46,589 bases of DNA from Candidatus Obscuribacterales bacterium (lineage in GTDB: Bacteria; Cyanobacteriota; Vampirovibrionia; Obscuribacterales; Obscuribacteraceae): assembly GCA_019745505.1 (NCBI GenBank), contig JAIETE010000028.1, forward strand, positions 1 through 46,589, read 5' to 3'. The notes beneath the pieces were generated by a model. That model was not told the DNA's origin, did no database searches, and saw only the letters and a list, made by a program, of their open reading frames with translations. Shown in pieces: positions 17,151-25,634 of the stretch. Positions within the stretch are counted from its first letter, which is position 1; every line of letters begins with the position of its first letter. A program made the translations under genes and the position numbers.

Positions 17151-18314
17151 ATGTCGAGCACGGCAAACTGCCAAATGAGACGTTTCAGAAAGCTGGCTTT
17201 GAGTTTTACTCTCGGCTTGCTGGTCACGACAGCAATCGGTTTTGCCCCGACGGTCGCTACTGCCGACACGGTGCAAAATCCGGCTTACGAAAAAGCTGTT
17301 CAATCTATGCAAGCGAAAAACTACAACGACGCAATCAAATCGTTCGACGAAGCGATTGGTTTACAAGAAACCAATGCCAAAGCTTACAACCTCCGCGGGC
17401 AATGCTTTTTTGCACTCAAGCAATACAAACTAGCGGTCAATGATTTCGGTGAAGCAGTCAAATATGATGACGACAATGCCGAGTACTATCTCTGGAAAGG
17501 CTCTGCCGAAGTCAAAATGAACGACCACGTCAGTGCAGTAAAAGACTTCGAGAAAGCAATCAACCTAGATCCGAAGCTTGGAAAAGCATATGCGGGAATG
17601 GGCGATTCTCTGAGAGCACAAGGACAGATCGATCTGGCATTGGCTCAATACAACAAAGCCTTGTCTGCTTCTCCTAAAGACGCTGAAATCCTGACAAAGC
17701 GAGCCGATGCTTATATCGATGCAGGCAACAATGATGCGGCGATCAAGGACTACAATTTCGCCATTCAGATTGCCCCGGATTACGGCACCGCATACATCAA
17801 TCGCGGCTCGGCTTTCAGCGGACTGCAAAAGCCCGAAGATGCGCTAAAAGACTATGACAAGGCTCTGGCCCTGGATCCATCCAATTCTGAACTGCTCAAA
17901 AAGCGCGGCCATGAATATTTCAAACTGAAAAATGCCAAAGAAGCGCTTGAAGACTACAACGATGCCCTAAAGCAAGATCCGACCAGCGCTCAGCTCTACT
18001 ATCACCGCGCCAAGGCTCTAATGCAGTTGGGCTCAGACGGCGAAGCAATGGCAAGTCTCGAAGATGCTTTGAGATTGGATCCCAACCAAGGCAACTTTTA
18101 TCTGGCGCGCGCCTTCCTCTGGCACAAACTGGGCAAGTCGGTGCTGGCGCACGAAGATATCAAACGGGCGCAGTTTTTTGACCCAACCCTGCCCAAGGAA
18201 ATCAAGTTCGAAAATGATCCTAAGAACCCGGACCGCTATTTCGAAGAAACTTTCCTGCAAGACACCAATAAGACAGGCTTGAAAGATACCTCAGAAACAC
18301 TCAAGCCCCAATAA
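17151..18314 (+). CDS. Exported TPR-repeat protein
   Basis: The product is 387 residues from ATG 17151 behind GGAGG-type sequence. The N-terminus has a basic MRRFRK and a hydrophobic core (LALSFTLGLLVTTAIGFAP), then ATA-D as the likely cleavage site. About nine consecutive 34-residue TPR units follow from residue 45 to 350. Typical units contain NAKAYNLRGQCFFALKQYKL and the DLDP/ALDP turn. TPR arrays act as peptide-binding scaffolds. A strong terminator closes the gene at 18329-18359. It lies 70 bp after msrA and may belong to the same transcript. Confidence 0.88.
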   Translation: MSSTANCQMRRFRKLALSFTLGLLVTTAIGFAPTVATADTVQNPAYEKAVQSMQAKNYNDAIKSFDEAIGLQETNAKAYNLRGQCFFALKQYKLAVNDFGEAVKYDDDNAEYYLWKGSAEVKMNDHVSAVKDFEKAINLDPKLGKAYAGMGDSLRAQGQIDLALAQYNKALSASPKDAEILTKRADAYIDAGNNDAAIKDYNFAIQIAPDYGTAYINRGSAFSGLQKPEDALKDYDKALALDPSNSELLKKRGHEYFKLKNAKEALEDYNDALKQDPTSAQLYYHRAKALMQLGSDGEAMASLEDALRLDPNQGNFYLARAFLWHKLGKSVLAHEDIKRAQFFDPTLPKEIKFENDPKNPDRYFEETFLQDTNKTGLKDTSETLKPQ

Positions 18315-18328
18315 CGGGAATGAAATTC

Positions 18329-18359
18329 AAAACGGGGGTGCGCAGACGCCCCCGTTTTT
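18329..18359 (+). terminator. Strong rho-independent terminator
   Basis: AAAACGGGGG pairs with CCCCCGTTTT around a short loop and runs into TTTTT. It lies 14 bp after the stop of the exported TPR gene and ends the tal-pgi/gnd/msrA/TPR run. Confidence 0.9.
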
Positions 18360-18531
18360 CTTTGAAAGCCCCACCAGCGCGAGAGAACCATCAAACCGCA
18401 AGCAAATAGCGGGCGCAATTAATGTTTTGGAACCAGGTGTCTAAAATTTGTTCTTAAGCAGTACTTCCAATTAAGCGCTAAGCCAAGGATAATCTGTAGG
18501 CAGTACCGCGGGAAGCATTGAGGAATTTTCG

Positions 18532-19080
18532 GTGCACGAAAGTGATCGTCAAAGAGAAGCCAGAAAGCGCTGGGAGATTTATAAAACTGCCGGACAGCAG
18601 GCGTATCTGCAAAATCAACTAGTCCAATCAGAATTGAGCTGGCTCAGCTCACTGGAAGAAGCTGAATCACTGGGCGAAAGCAGCCAGCAGCTTGTTGTTT
18701 CGCTGGAAGGACTGTCGGAAATATACTGGGCACAGAGCAAGTATGCGATGGCTGCGCCATTGTGCCGCCGATTGCTGAGAATCTATGAAAACACGCTGGG
18801 AACCGATCACATGGATGTGGCGGTAATCGCAAACAATTTGGCGATGCTCTATCACTCCTGGAAGAAGCATGAAGATGCCGAACGCTTCTACAGGCAGGCA
18901 ATTGCGATCAAACAACAGCATCTGCCTGAAAGTCACCCTGATCTGGTGAATTTGCTTGCCAGCTATGCGCGTCTACTTTACGAAACCAACCGCACCGAAG
19001 AAGCGGAGTTGCTGAAAGCCAATACCGGCGCTTTCGCTCAAACGTGGAAGCGTTCCGGCAGCTGGACTGCAATGAAGTAA
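18532..19080 (+). CDS. TPR protein (TPR_12, kinesin-light-chain-like)
   Basis: The product is 182 residues from GTG 18532, with GAGGAA upstream. No signal peptide is seen, so it should be cytosolic. It has two or three 42-residue TPR_12-type units, for example AAPLCRRLLRIYENTLG, VAVIANNLAMLYHSWKKHED and AERFYRQAIAIKQQHLPESH. This spacing is that of kinesin-light-chain repeats. It probably mediates protein contacts; the partner is unknown. The next gene is convergent. Confidence 0.8.
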   Translation: MHESDRQREARKRWEIYKTAGQQAYLQNQLVQSELSWLSSLEEAESLGESSQQLVVSLEGLSEIYWAQSKYAMAAPLCRRLLRIYENTLGTDHMDVAVIANNLAMLYHSWKKHEDAERFYRQAIAIKQQHLPESHPDLVNLLASYARLLYETNRTEEAELLKANTGAFAQTWKRSGSWTAMK

Positions 19081-19166
19081 CGCCCTGAAAAGATTACATT
19101 TTCGCAACAGTGACAGATAAGCGGTATTGCTCGCATATTGTTGGGCAATCTTACAACAGAGTTCAA

Positions 19167-19256
19167 CACGACCAGCGGGATTGTGGATAAGGCACAAAGC
19201 CGCCCCTCTTAAGCAGCGGGCTTAGCATTCTTTCAGTGCACAGCTCGCTGGTCGTG
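19167..19256. ncRNA. Structured intergenic element closed by an 11-bp stem
   Basis: CACGACCAGCG (19167-19177) is perfectly complementary to CGCTGGTCGTG (19246-19256) and encloses 68 nt with further G/C-rich complementary pieces near AAGCCGCCCC and CAGCGGGCTT. It lies between convergent genes. It may be a bidirectional terminator or a small RNA. No T-run or promoter decides between them. Confidence 0.3.
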
Positions 19257-19320
19257 CGTTTAGGGGTTGGCGGGCGGCATCGCATGTGGTGCTGCCTTCA
19301 ACTTTTGCATGTGCTCACTC

Positions 19321-20511
19321 TTACAATTGAGGCAAGCGAACGTCGCGACGCAACTTATATGGCACATTGATTCTAAGCTCGTCGAGAGAATCATCCAGCG
19401 AAATCTCATTGTTGGCTGCATGTTGCAGAGCACGCACTCCGTCTACAACCGTAATCGCTTTGTGGCGAATCAAGAATTGGCATCTCAGCGCCGCCAGCAA
19501 TGTTGCCTCATCAATAGCGCCGGCAACGACAAGCATTTTTCCTATCAAAGATGGATAGCGCGCCGTCAATTCAATCGCTTTATTTATTTGCGATTCGTCT
19601 ACCAACCCGCACTTTCTCAGCAATTCTCCGATTACAACACGTTGCTCAGGACCGGCTTCATGTTCGTCGGGAAGCTCGGACAGCCCTGCAGCTTTTCGCA
19701 AATCACGAACCCCCGTCTGCAATTCGATATCGCCGCCGAGAATTTTGCCCTGAAGCACGAGCGCCACTTCAAGGACGCTCTCCGTCAAAAGACCGAGTTC
19801 CAGCAAAGCAGAACCGACAGTCAATTGTCGTTCCAAGCCTAGCTCCAGCGCATTCATCAAATCACTTTCAGTTAGAACACCGGCTAGCATGAGAAATTCT
19901 CCCAGCCTGATGGAGCGCTTTTGAAAAGCTCCGCTCTTGTGCTTCGCATTTATCAAACCGGCGGAAGTGCCCGCCTGAGCTCGCAATTCCTTGGCTCCAC
20001 TCACATATGTGAGATTGCCGTCTCGGATCATCCGCTGCACTTCCAGCACTTTCGCTAGCACCGAATGCGATACTATGCCCTTAAGAATCAAAACACGTCC
20101 AAGTGGAAGATTGGAGTTGTATCCTTCATGCTGACACTCATCCAACTGTTCTTTCGAAATCAGCCCGGAATCGACAAGCAAGCCGCCCAAGCTGCTGGGC
20201 GAAGGAGTGTTGTGAACGCGAGTGCGCCAACCCAGTCGAGCCAGCGCATCAGCTATAGATAAGCCCTCTTTGCGCGCAAGCGGTACAGCCATTTTGGCCT
20301 TCGCCAACGGTAAATCCCAGATTTTCATCATAGACTGCAGCGCCACTGTCAAATTGACGTCGGACTCGCTGACCTTATTGGACAAGACCAAAGACCGTCC
20401 CAGCGGCAAGCTGAGTTGCACGGCTTCTCGGATCGAAGCTTCCAGATCTTCAGAGCTGAGAAAGCCGAGTTGGACCAGAAGTTCTCCAAACAAAGGGACC
20501 TTATTCGTCAT
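19321..20511 (-). CDS. Protein made of four GspE-N/MshEN-like repeats
   Basis: The product is 396 residues from ATG 20511, with no signal peptide. It is built of four similar units of about 85-95 residues. Each opens with G-x-L-L-x-x-x-G-L/V-(I/L)-x-x-x-x-L (for example FGELLVQLGFLSSEDLEASI, GGLLVDSGLISKEQLDECQ, GEFLMLAGVLTESDLMNAL, GELLRKCGLVDESQINKAI) and continues with LPLGRxLxxxGxV. This pattern resembles the N-terminal helical domain of type II secretion/pilus ATPases (GspE/PilB/MshE), which can bind c-di-GMP. No ATPase domain is present. A relative of the same design lies at 45874 to the window end. Function unknown. Confidence 0.7.
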   Translation of the reverse strand: MTNKVPLFGELLVQLGFLSSEDLEASIREAVQLSLPLGRSLVLSNKVSESDVNLTVALQSMMKIWDLPLAKAKMAVPLARKEGLSIADALARLGWRTRVHNTPSPSSLGGLLVDSGLISKEQLDECQHEGYNSNLPLGRVLILKGIVSHSVLAKVLEVQRMIRDGNLTYVSGAKELRAQAGTSAGLINAKHKSGAFQKRSIRLGEFLMLAGVLTESDLMNALELGLERQLTVGSALLELGLLTESVLEVALVLQGKILGGDIELQTGVRDLRKAAGLSELPDEHEAGPEQRVVIGELLRKCGLVDESQINKAIELTARYPSLIGKMLVVAGAIDEATLLAALRCQFLIRHKAITVVDGVRALQHAANNEISLDDSLDELRINVPYKLRRDVRLPQL

Positions 20512-20655
20512 CGTAAATGCCTGAATTGATATCGCTACAGCCGGACTCCCGAACCCGGAATATTACCAGTTTCAACTTGTCAAAAGATGAAAAGGCATGG
20601 TTCAGCAGCTGCTTGCAACCATATGACTAATGCGAGCTCATTCGGAACGCTTGAA

Positions 20656-21855
20656 TTAGTGCCCGTTGGCACGCTCCAGACCGGCGATAACGAAATTAGC
20701 AGCCATAGCCTGGCGCAGTCCGATGCCAATAATAGGAGCCGGGTCGGGCAAGTGAAGAGGCAAGAATGGCAAGGAATTATTGTCAAAATGACCGACAAGA
20801 TGAAGTATCTTGCCACGACCAAATGAAAAGGTCACAGCCAAAATCCCCTGTCTGTCAGGATCAAGAGTGGCGAGGTCTCGACTGACCGCGAGCACCTTAA
20901 CTGCGTCCGGTCTGAGCACCCGCACAGTTTGGCTTTCTTCATCCAGTTTCCAACTGGCATTTGAAACCGTGCCTTGGAAGAATTCTCGCTCAGGCAGCAC
21001 GACGTGCGCGTCGACGACATTCCCCTTGCTCTTGCCCTTATTCCAATCAACATAGCCTGGAAATGTCTGCCTGAGCATGTTATCGAGAGCCCAATCCGTA
21101 GTCAAAAGATAGCCGCCGCGCGCAACAAAATCACGAATTGCTTGCAGCGAACTTCGCTCCAGTTTGCCGGCACAGTTGATGACCAGAACCTTGGCTTTCG
21201 CCAGAATGACAGGATTGAGCTGGCCGGCACCAATCGTCGTATGCTGAATACCAAGATTCTTGAGAGTGCGATCAGCTTTATCCCACTGCCCTTTTACTTC
21301 GACAACTTCTGTCGGATCGGTTGACTCTGCTTTGAGTGAAAATTGAGGATGCGCTTTGCTCACCCAGGCGCGATAGACATCTTTTTCGACGCGTGCCGGT
21401 TTAGGCTTCTTCAGCATAACGTCTGTTCTTGCCATACCGGCCGCTGCAAAAGCATCATCAGGAGCAGTCTGTCTCAAGACGTTTCCTTCGAGCAGCGGCT
21501 TATTCAACGCACTGCCGGCGGTGCTCTCGCGAACGGCATTGCCTTGCAATGTCGGCGGTTTTACCTTCATCATCATCGTGCTGTGACCAATTCCCTGGTC
21601 AGCCTGTCCATTGACATTGACGTCGGGAAAAGCTGCATCGACAGAGTCAGCAGTCGAGCCGACCGAGCCGGGCGAAGCATTTTCCGAAACGCCGGAACCA
21701 CCCCGACCGCTCGTGAAAGACGGCGCCACTGTCGGCATGGATGCCGTCTTGGAAGCGCTTTTCGCCAGCGCACTGGAGGACAGACTCGGCAGAGAAGGTG
21801 CCAGCAGCGCAATTGAAGCAAGCGAGAGAACTATCGAAGTACGTCGCCGGGTCAA
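20656..21855 (-). CDS. Exported protein with ThuA/GATase-1-like domain
   Basis: The product is 399 residues, starting at TTG 21855 with GAGG upstream. The signal peptide is MTRRRTSIVLSLASIALLAP. A low-complexity Ser/Gly/Ala linker follows to about residue 150. The C-terminal 230 residues have KVLVINCAGKLERSSLQAIRDF, then FVARGGYLLTTDWALDN and LAVTFSFGRGKILHLVGHFDN, which is the strand-turn pattern of a ThuA-like/DUF4159 class I glutamine-amidotransferase-like fold. The nucleophile-elbow Cys is not obvious, so enzyme activity is doubtful. It precedes no obvious partner. Moderate certainty on fold, low on function. Confidence 0.65.
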   Translation of the reverse strand: MTRRRTSIVLSLASIALLAPSLPSLSSSALAKSASKTASMPTVAPSFTSGRGGSGVSENASPGSVGSTADSVDAAFPDVNVNGQADQGIGHSTMMMKVKPPTLQGNAVRESTAGSALNKPLLEGNVLRQTAPDDAFAAAGMARTDVMLKKPKPARVEKDVYRAWVSKAHPQFSLKAESTDPTEVVEVKGQWDKADRTLKNLGIQHTTIGAGQLNPVILAKAKVLVINCAGKLERSSLQAIRDFVARGGYLLTTDWALDNMLRQTFPGYVDWNKGKSKGNVVDAHVVLPEREFFQGTVSNASWKLDEESQTVRVLRPDAVKVLAVSRDLATLDPDRQGILAVTFSFGRGKILHLVGHFDNNSLPFLPLHLPDPAPIIGIGLRQAMAANFVIAGLERANGH

Positions 21856-21930
21856 AACAACCTCAATTCAGCGCCAATCGGTAACATAATAAACCGACGA
21901 CGTCGAAATCCTTTCGTTCCCAAGAAAAGT

Positions 21931-22008
21931 ATTGTGGGAACCCCTTGTGGGGGCGCATTGTGGGAACTCATTGTGGGGGCGCATTGTGGGAACTCATTGT
22001 GGGGGCGC
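21931..22008 (+). repeat. Tandem array, three 26-bp units
   Basis: Three units (21931-21956, 21957-21982, 21983-22008); the second and third are identical and the first differs at a few positions. Each contains ATTGTGGGAACTCATTG followed by TGGGGGCGC. A partial inverted copy (22015-22025) makes a local hairpin with 21997-22009. It lies between the exported GATase-like gene and the response regulator. Confidence 0.85.
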
Positions 22009-22085
22009 ATTGCATGCGCCCACAAAATGAAGGAGATGCTCATCAGATGACTCCGGAATTATTGGGTCCTTTCAATTTCGGGCGC

Positions 22086-22176
22086 GTGCAACGCGCCCCC
22101 ACGCAACGCGCCCCCACGCAACGCGCCCCCACGCAATGCGGCACCCACGCAACGCGCGCCCACGCAACGCGCACCC
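22086..22176 (-). repeat. Tandem array, about six 15-bp units
   Basis: About six copies of ACGCAACGCGCCCCC, with the inner ones identical and the outer ones diverged (one unit is 16 bp). The core is complementary to the left array's GTGGGGGCGC, so the two arrays face each other. It starts 11 bp after the stop of the response-regulator gene. Confidence 0.85.
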
Positions 22177-22187
22177 ACGAAAAATTC

Positions 22188-22595
22188 TTAGTTCCAGAGC
22201 TCAATAATGGTCGTCAAGATCGGAGCCAGCTTCTGGACGTTGACCGGCTTGTTCAAGTAGTAGTTCATCTTCAACCCGAGAGCTCTGGCGATGTCCTCCT
22301 CGGCTTCAGACACAGTCAAAACAACAACCGGTATCTCTTCCAGCTTCGGGTTGTCTTTGATGACTTCCAGAACCTCATGACCATTCTTCTTAGGCATGTT
22401 CAAGTCAAGAAGAATCAGATCCGGACTCTCGGCATCTTTATACTTACCGCGCTTGCTCAGGTATTCAATAGCTTGTTCGCCATCAGTGACGATAGTCAAG
22501 GTATTCTCGAGTCCACTTTCTTTCAACGCCTCCTCAGTCAAGGCGATGTCGGCAGGACTATCCTCTACAAGTAGTATTTCGACGGGATTTTTCAC
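22188..22595 (-). CDS. Single-domain response regulator (Rcp1-like)
   Basis: The product is 135 residues, a lone REC domain. The acidic pocket is VEDS (Glu11-Asp12), the phospho-acceptor is Asp64 (LLDLNMPKKNG), Thr94 is in VVVLTVS and the conserved Lys is in LNKPV (116). The N-terminal ILLVEDSPADIALTEEAL is typical of cyanobacterial phytochrome-partner regulators. It has no output domain. Its ATG is three bases after the stop of the sensor kinase (22599-24623), so the two are cotranscribed and probably translationally coupled. The kinase is the likely phosphodonor. Confidence 0.93.
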   Translation of the reverse strand: MKNPVEILLVEDSPADIALTEEALKESGLENTLTIVTDGEQAIEYLSKRGKYKDAESPDLILLDLNMPKKNGHEVLEVIKDNPKLEEIPVVVLTVSEAEEDIARALGLKMNYYLNKPVNVQKLAPILTTIIELWN

Positions 22596-22598
22596 AAG

Positions 22599-24623
22599 CT
22601 ATCTCCTAGATTCATCCGGCAATAAAAAGCACAATTCCGAACCCTTTCCCAGTTGGGACTCAGCCCAGATAACCCCTCCGTGATGCTCGACAATCTTCTT
22701 GCAAATGGCAAGACCGATTCCTGTACCCGGGTATTCCGTCTTGGCGTTGAGGCGACTAAACATACCAAAAATCTTGTTGAGATAGCGACTATCCATTCCG
22801 ATTCCATTATCCTTGACGGAAAATTGATAATCGCCGCCTTGATTACGCCAACTGATATTGATCTCCGGCGTCGCCTCCGGATTGCGAAACTTCAAAGCAT
22901 TGGCAAGCAAGTTCTGGAAGAGCTGCACCATCTGCAATTGGTCGGCCACAATCACCGGCAATTCGTCGCAATTAATTATTGCCCCGGTTTGCTCGATGCT
23001 AACGCTCAAATTGTCCTTCACTTGCTGGATCACTTCATTCAGATTCGTAGACTCGAACCGTTTTTCCTGAGACCTGATTTTCGAGTGGCTCAAGACTCCA
23101 CGAATCAACTGCTCCATTCTCACGACCGCATCGTCGATGAAAACGATAAAGCGCCGTCCATCTTCGCCCAGCTGATCCGAATATCGGCGCTTCAAAAGAT
23201 CTACGAAACCTTGAACCGACTTGAGCGGTTCTTGCAAATCATGAGCAGCAATTTTGGCAAACTCCTGCAATTCTGCGTTGGAGCGCGAGAGGTTTTGCAT
23301 TTCCTTAGCCAGCAGCTGTTCTAATCTTTTTCGCTCAACGATTGCGGTTAATTGTTTGCCGATATTTGCCATGACTTCCAGAAATGGAGCGTCCGGTTTT
23401 TCACCGGCGGCAGCGAAAAACTCGACGATGGCGAACAGCCGTACACCTTCGTAAACCGGCACGGCAAGACCGCTTTTAAGTCCTTGATGTTTGCTCAGCC
23501 AGAGACAAAGCGCAGAATCATCGGTGGCAATATCATCGAGCCATACAGGCGCACCCGACTCCCAGGACTTACCGGCAAGACCTACGCCAGACAGCAACTT
23601 TTCGCGCAAAACAGAATCGTCCGCACGGATTTTGAAGTCCTCAGGAAAGTACCAGACTTTGGAGACCTGACACTCACCTTTCGATTCGGTGTCGACAATA
23701 TTGCCGCAACCAATCGTCCATTTTGTATGAGTGCAAACTTCCTTTAACAGCGTGGCTACAGCATCCTCAACAGTTGGAGCAAGGTTGATCGCGATCGTGA
23801 CGGCTTGCAAAAGATCGACAAGTACCATTTTTTGTTCGAGAACAATTTTCTGGCGCAAAGTTTCTTCGGCAATTCGCTTTTCTGTCGTGTCCCTTGCAAT
23901 CCGCGCGTAACCTCTGAGGTTGCCCTCCTGGTCGAACAAAGGCGTGTTGATAAAACTCACCCAGTAACGCGTGCCGTCTTTGCGCTTTCGCCAACCTTCG
24001 TCTTCGTAGCGCCCCTTCAATACGGCTTCGCGCAATCCATGCTGTGGTTCGCCGCGCTCAACCGCAGATTGCGGATAGAAAATTGAAAGATTTTTGCCCA
24101 GAATTTCTTCGCTCGAATAACCTGTAATCCTTTCGGCACCGGCGCTCCACGTGAGAATGTTGCCTTCATTATCAAGCATGAAGATGGCGTAGTCCCTTGC
24201 ACTTTCGACAAGCAACCGAAATTTCTCTTCGCTTTGCCGGACCATTTCATGTGTACGCGCGCGGTCGATGCCATATCGAATCGAACGCTTGAGCAGCTCA
24301 CCGTCGATGCGACCTTTGATCAGGTAATCCTGAGCACCTTCCTTTAGTGCTTCGGCAACCTGCACAGGATCATCAGTTGATGTAAGAACGATAAGAGGGG
24401 CGCTGCGGGCCTTCGCTCGAACTCCACGCAAGGTATCAAGCCCGTCGGAGTCCGGCAGAGAAAGATCCAGAAGGATGCAATCATAACTGGTGTAGTCCAG
24501 GCACGCCAAAGCTTCTCGTAAAGACGCGGCGCTCGAGATTTGAAAATCCTCCGTTCGCAAAATCGCACTCACAGCTTTGAGCTGCGCGCGACTGTCTTCA
24601 ATTACAAGAATCGACTGCGACAT
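22599..24623 (-). CDS. REC-PAS-GAF sensor histidine kinase
   Basis: The product is 674 residues with no membrane segment, so it is cytosolic. An N-terminal REC domain (Asp53, DCILLDLSLPDSDG) is followed by a PAS with PAC (KFRLLVESARDYAIFML through IARDTTEKR, about 130-265), a GAF (about 290-430), a HisKA with phospho-accepting His in AAHDLQEPLKSV, and an HATPase with N-box FQNLLANALKFRNP, DNGIGMD and GTGIGLAICKKIVEHHGG. The HDLQEPL form is common in cyanobacterial phytochrome-like kinases. The GAF lacks an evident bilin Cys, so light sensing is not supported. It is followed by its response regulator. Confidence 0.92.
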   Translation of the reverse strand: MSQSILVIEDSRAQLKAVSAILRTEDFQISSAASLREALACLDYTSYDCILLDLSLPDSDGLDTLRGVRAKARSAPLIVLTSTDDPVQVAEALKEGAQDYLIKGRIDGELLKRSIRYGIDRARTHEMVRQSEEKFRLLVESARDYAIFMLDNEGNILTWSAGAERITGYSSEEILGKNLSIFYPQSAVERGEPQHGLREAVLKGRYEDEGWRKRKDGTRYWVSFINTPLFDQEGNLRGYARIARDTTEKRIAEETLRQKIVLEQKMVLVDLLQAVTIAINLAPTVEDAVATLLKEVCTHTKWTIGCGNIVDTESKGECQVSKVWYFPEDFKIRADDSVLREKLLSGVGLAGKSWESGAPVWLDDIATDDSALCLWLSKHQGLKSGLAVPVYEGVRLFAIVEFFAAAGEKPDAPFLEVMANIGKQLTAIVERKRLEQLLAKEMQNLSRSNAELQEFAKIAAHDLQEPLKSVQGFVDLLKRRYSDQLGEDGRRFIVFIDDAVVRMEQLIRGVLSHSKIRSQEKRFESTNLNEVIQQVKDNLSVSIEQTGAIINCDELPVIVADQLQMVQLFQNLLANALKFRNPEATPEINISWRNQGGDYQFSVKDNGIGMDSRYLNKIFGMFSRLNAKTEYPGTGIGLAICKKIVEHHGGVIWAESQLGKGSELCFLLPDESRR

Positions 24624-24693
24624 GAGCTACAATCCGTATCAGTACTCCTGACGATTTACACACTGAGGGTTTCCGGCGAATTCGCCCGGCATT

Positions 24694-25107
24694 ATGTTCA
24701 AATTCTTGCTAAAGACTGCAGCTACTGCCTTAGCCTTTATGTATGTGCTTCCCGCCCTACCCGGAATCGAATTCAAGGGTGGCTTTCTCGATGCTGCCAT
24801 ATTGGCAATTGTTTTTGCATTCCTCTTATGGGTGGTTGAGGTCGCGGCTATGATGCTTGCAACCGTGTGGACCATTACCACGCTTGGCTTAGCGCTCCTT
24901 ATACTTATCCCACTCTGGATTTTCGGTTTCTGGATATTTCCTGCATTAGCCCTTGAGCTGGTTGCGTTTGTGGCGCCAGATCACCTGTCCATTCACGGAT
25001 TCTTGCCCCCAATTTTGGGCGGATTAACGATGATGATCATTAGTATGTTGACCGGCGGGTTCGCCGCGACTCTCAAATGCTTGGACAAAGCGCGTGGGCG
25101 CGATTAA
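24694..25107 (+). CDS. Four-TM phage-holin-like membrane protein
   Basis: The product is 137 residues, opening MFKFLLKTAATALAF. Four hydrophobic helices are seen, with the family's ILAIVFAFLLWVVE, WTITTLGLALLILIPLW, FPALALELVAFVAP and PPILGGLTMMIISMLTGG. This matches the phage holin 4_2 (YvlD-like) superfamily of small membrane proteins. They are named for similarity to holins, but most chromosomal members are not lytic. It diverges from the histidine kinase with a 70-bp gap. No phage genes flank it. Confidence 0.78.
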   Translation: MFKFLLKTAATALAFMYVLPALPGIEFKGGFLDAAILAIVFAFLLWVVEVAAMMLATVWTITTLGLALLILIPLWIFGFWIFPALALELVAFVAPDHLSIHGFLPPILGGLTMMIISMLTGGFAATLKCLDKARGRD

Positions 25108-25144
25108 TCACCGCCTGACGGCGCTTATGCGGACCCTTCAAGAC

Positions 25145-25624
25145 CTACTCATCTGTAAAACCGGCACAACATCTGAAGTTTAGAACTGCCTGTATCGGTT
25201 GCTCTTCGGGGATATAGGCGTCAAGCAATGAGTCAATCATCGTTTTTATGTTTTTGCAGCCCATAGAGCTTTTTGCGCAAGTGCCATGACAGAGGCGGAC
25301 CGGGCACATGGTCGGGTTGACGAACTCGTTGCGCCATCGAGCGAACAAGCCTTCAGACGGTAGAGAGTTGGTGAGGGATGCGGCTTCAGGAGCATCGACG
25401 CCTGCCGGGGACTCGCAACAGCTGTCGCCTGTGACTGCACTTGCCTGAGTAGAACCAGCCGGCACCTTCTCTACCGCAGCGGATTCGCCGGGAGCGGCAA
25501 CCGGTGCAGTGCGCTGAGGGCGAGAAATCCTCAACGACTGCTCAGCCCATGCAGCGCTTCCTGCCACAGTGCAAAATGCGAGCAGAAACACAGCAAAATT
25601 GAAAGTCGCTCTAATCAAGCGCAT
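25145..25624 (-). CDS. Exported Cys-rich protein, unknown function
   Basis: The product is 159 residues from ATG 25624; a TTG at 25630 is an alternative. The signal peptide is LIRATFNFAVFLLAFCTVAG with AWA-E as probable cleavage site. The mature part has an early SCCES, then an unusual cluster MCPVRLCHGTCAKSSMGCKN and a late RCCAGF. Eight or nine Cys in a short protein suggest disulfides or metal binding. Low-complexity Ala/Pro separates the signal from the Cys part. It lies 10 bp after the next gene upstream on the same strand, which also ends in a Cys-x-x-Cys motif. I do not know the family. Confidence 0.6.
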   Translation of the reverse strand: MRLIRATFNFAVFLLAFCTVAGSAAWAEQSLRISRPQRTAPVAAPGESAAVEKVPAGSTQASAVTGDSCCESPAGVDAPEAASLTNSLPSEGLFARWRNEFVNPTMCPVRLCHGTCAKSSMGCKNIKTMIDSLLDAYIPEEQPIQAVLNFRCCAGFTDE

Positions 25625-25634
25625 TTGCAACTAG

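Noticed and set aside
21931-22176. A CRISPR array
   Set aside because: The repeat units are directly joined, of two different lengths, without unique spacers and without cas genes nearby.
21945-22574. A plus-strand open frame across the two tandem arrays and the response regulator
   Set aside because: Its residues come from the repeats themselves and then run antisense to a clear response regulator.
24694-25107. A prophage lysis gene
   Set aside because: The protein is holin-like by family only. No endolysin, structural or packaging genes lie nearby.
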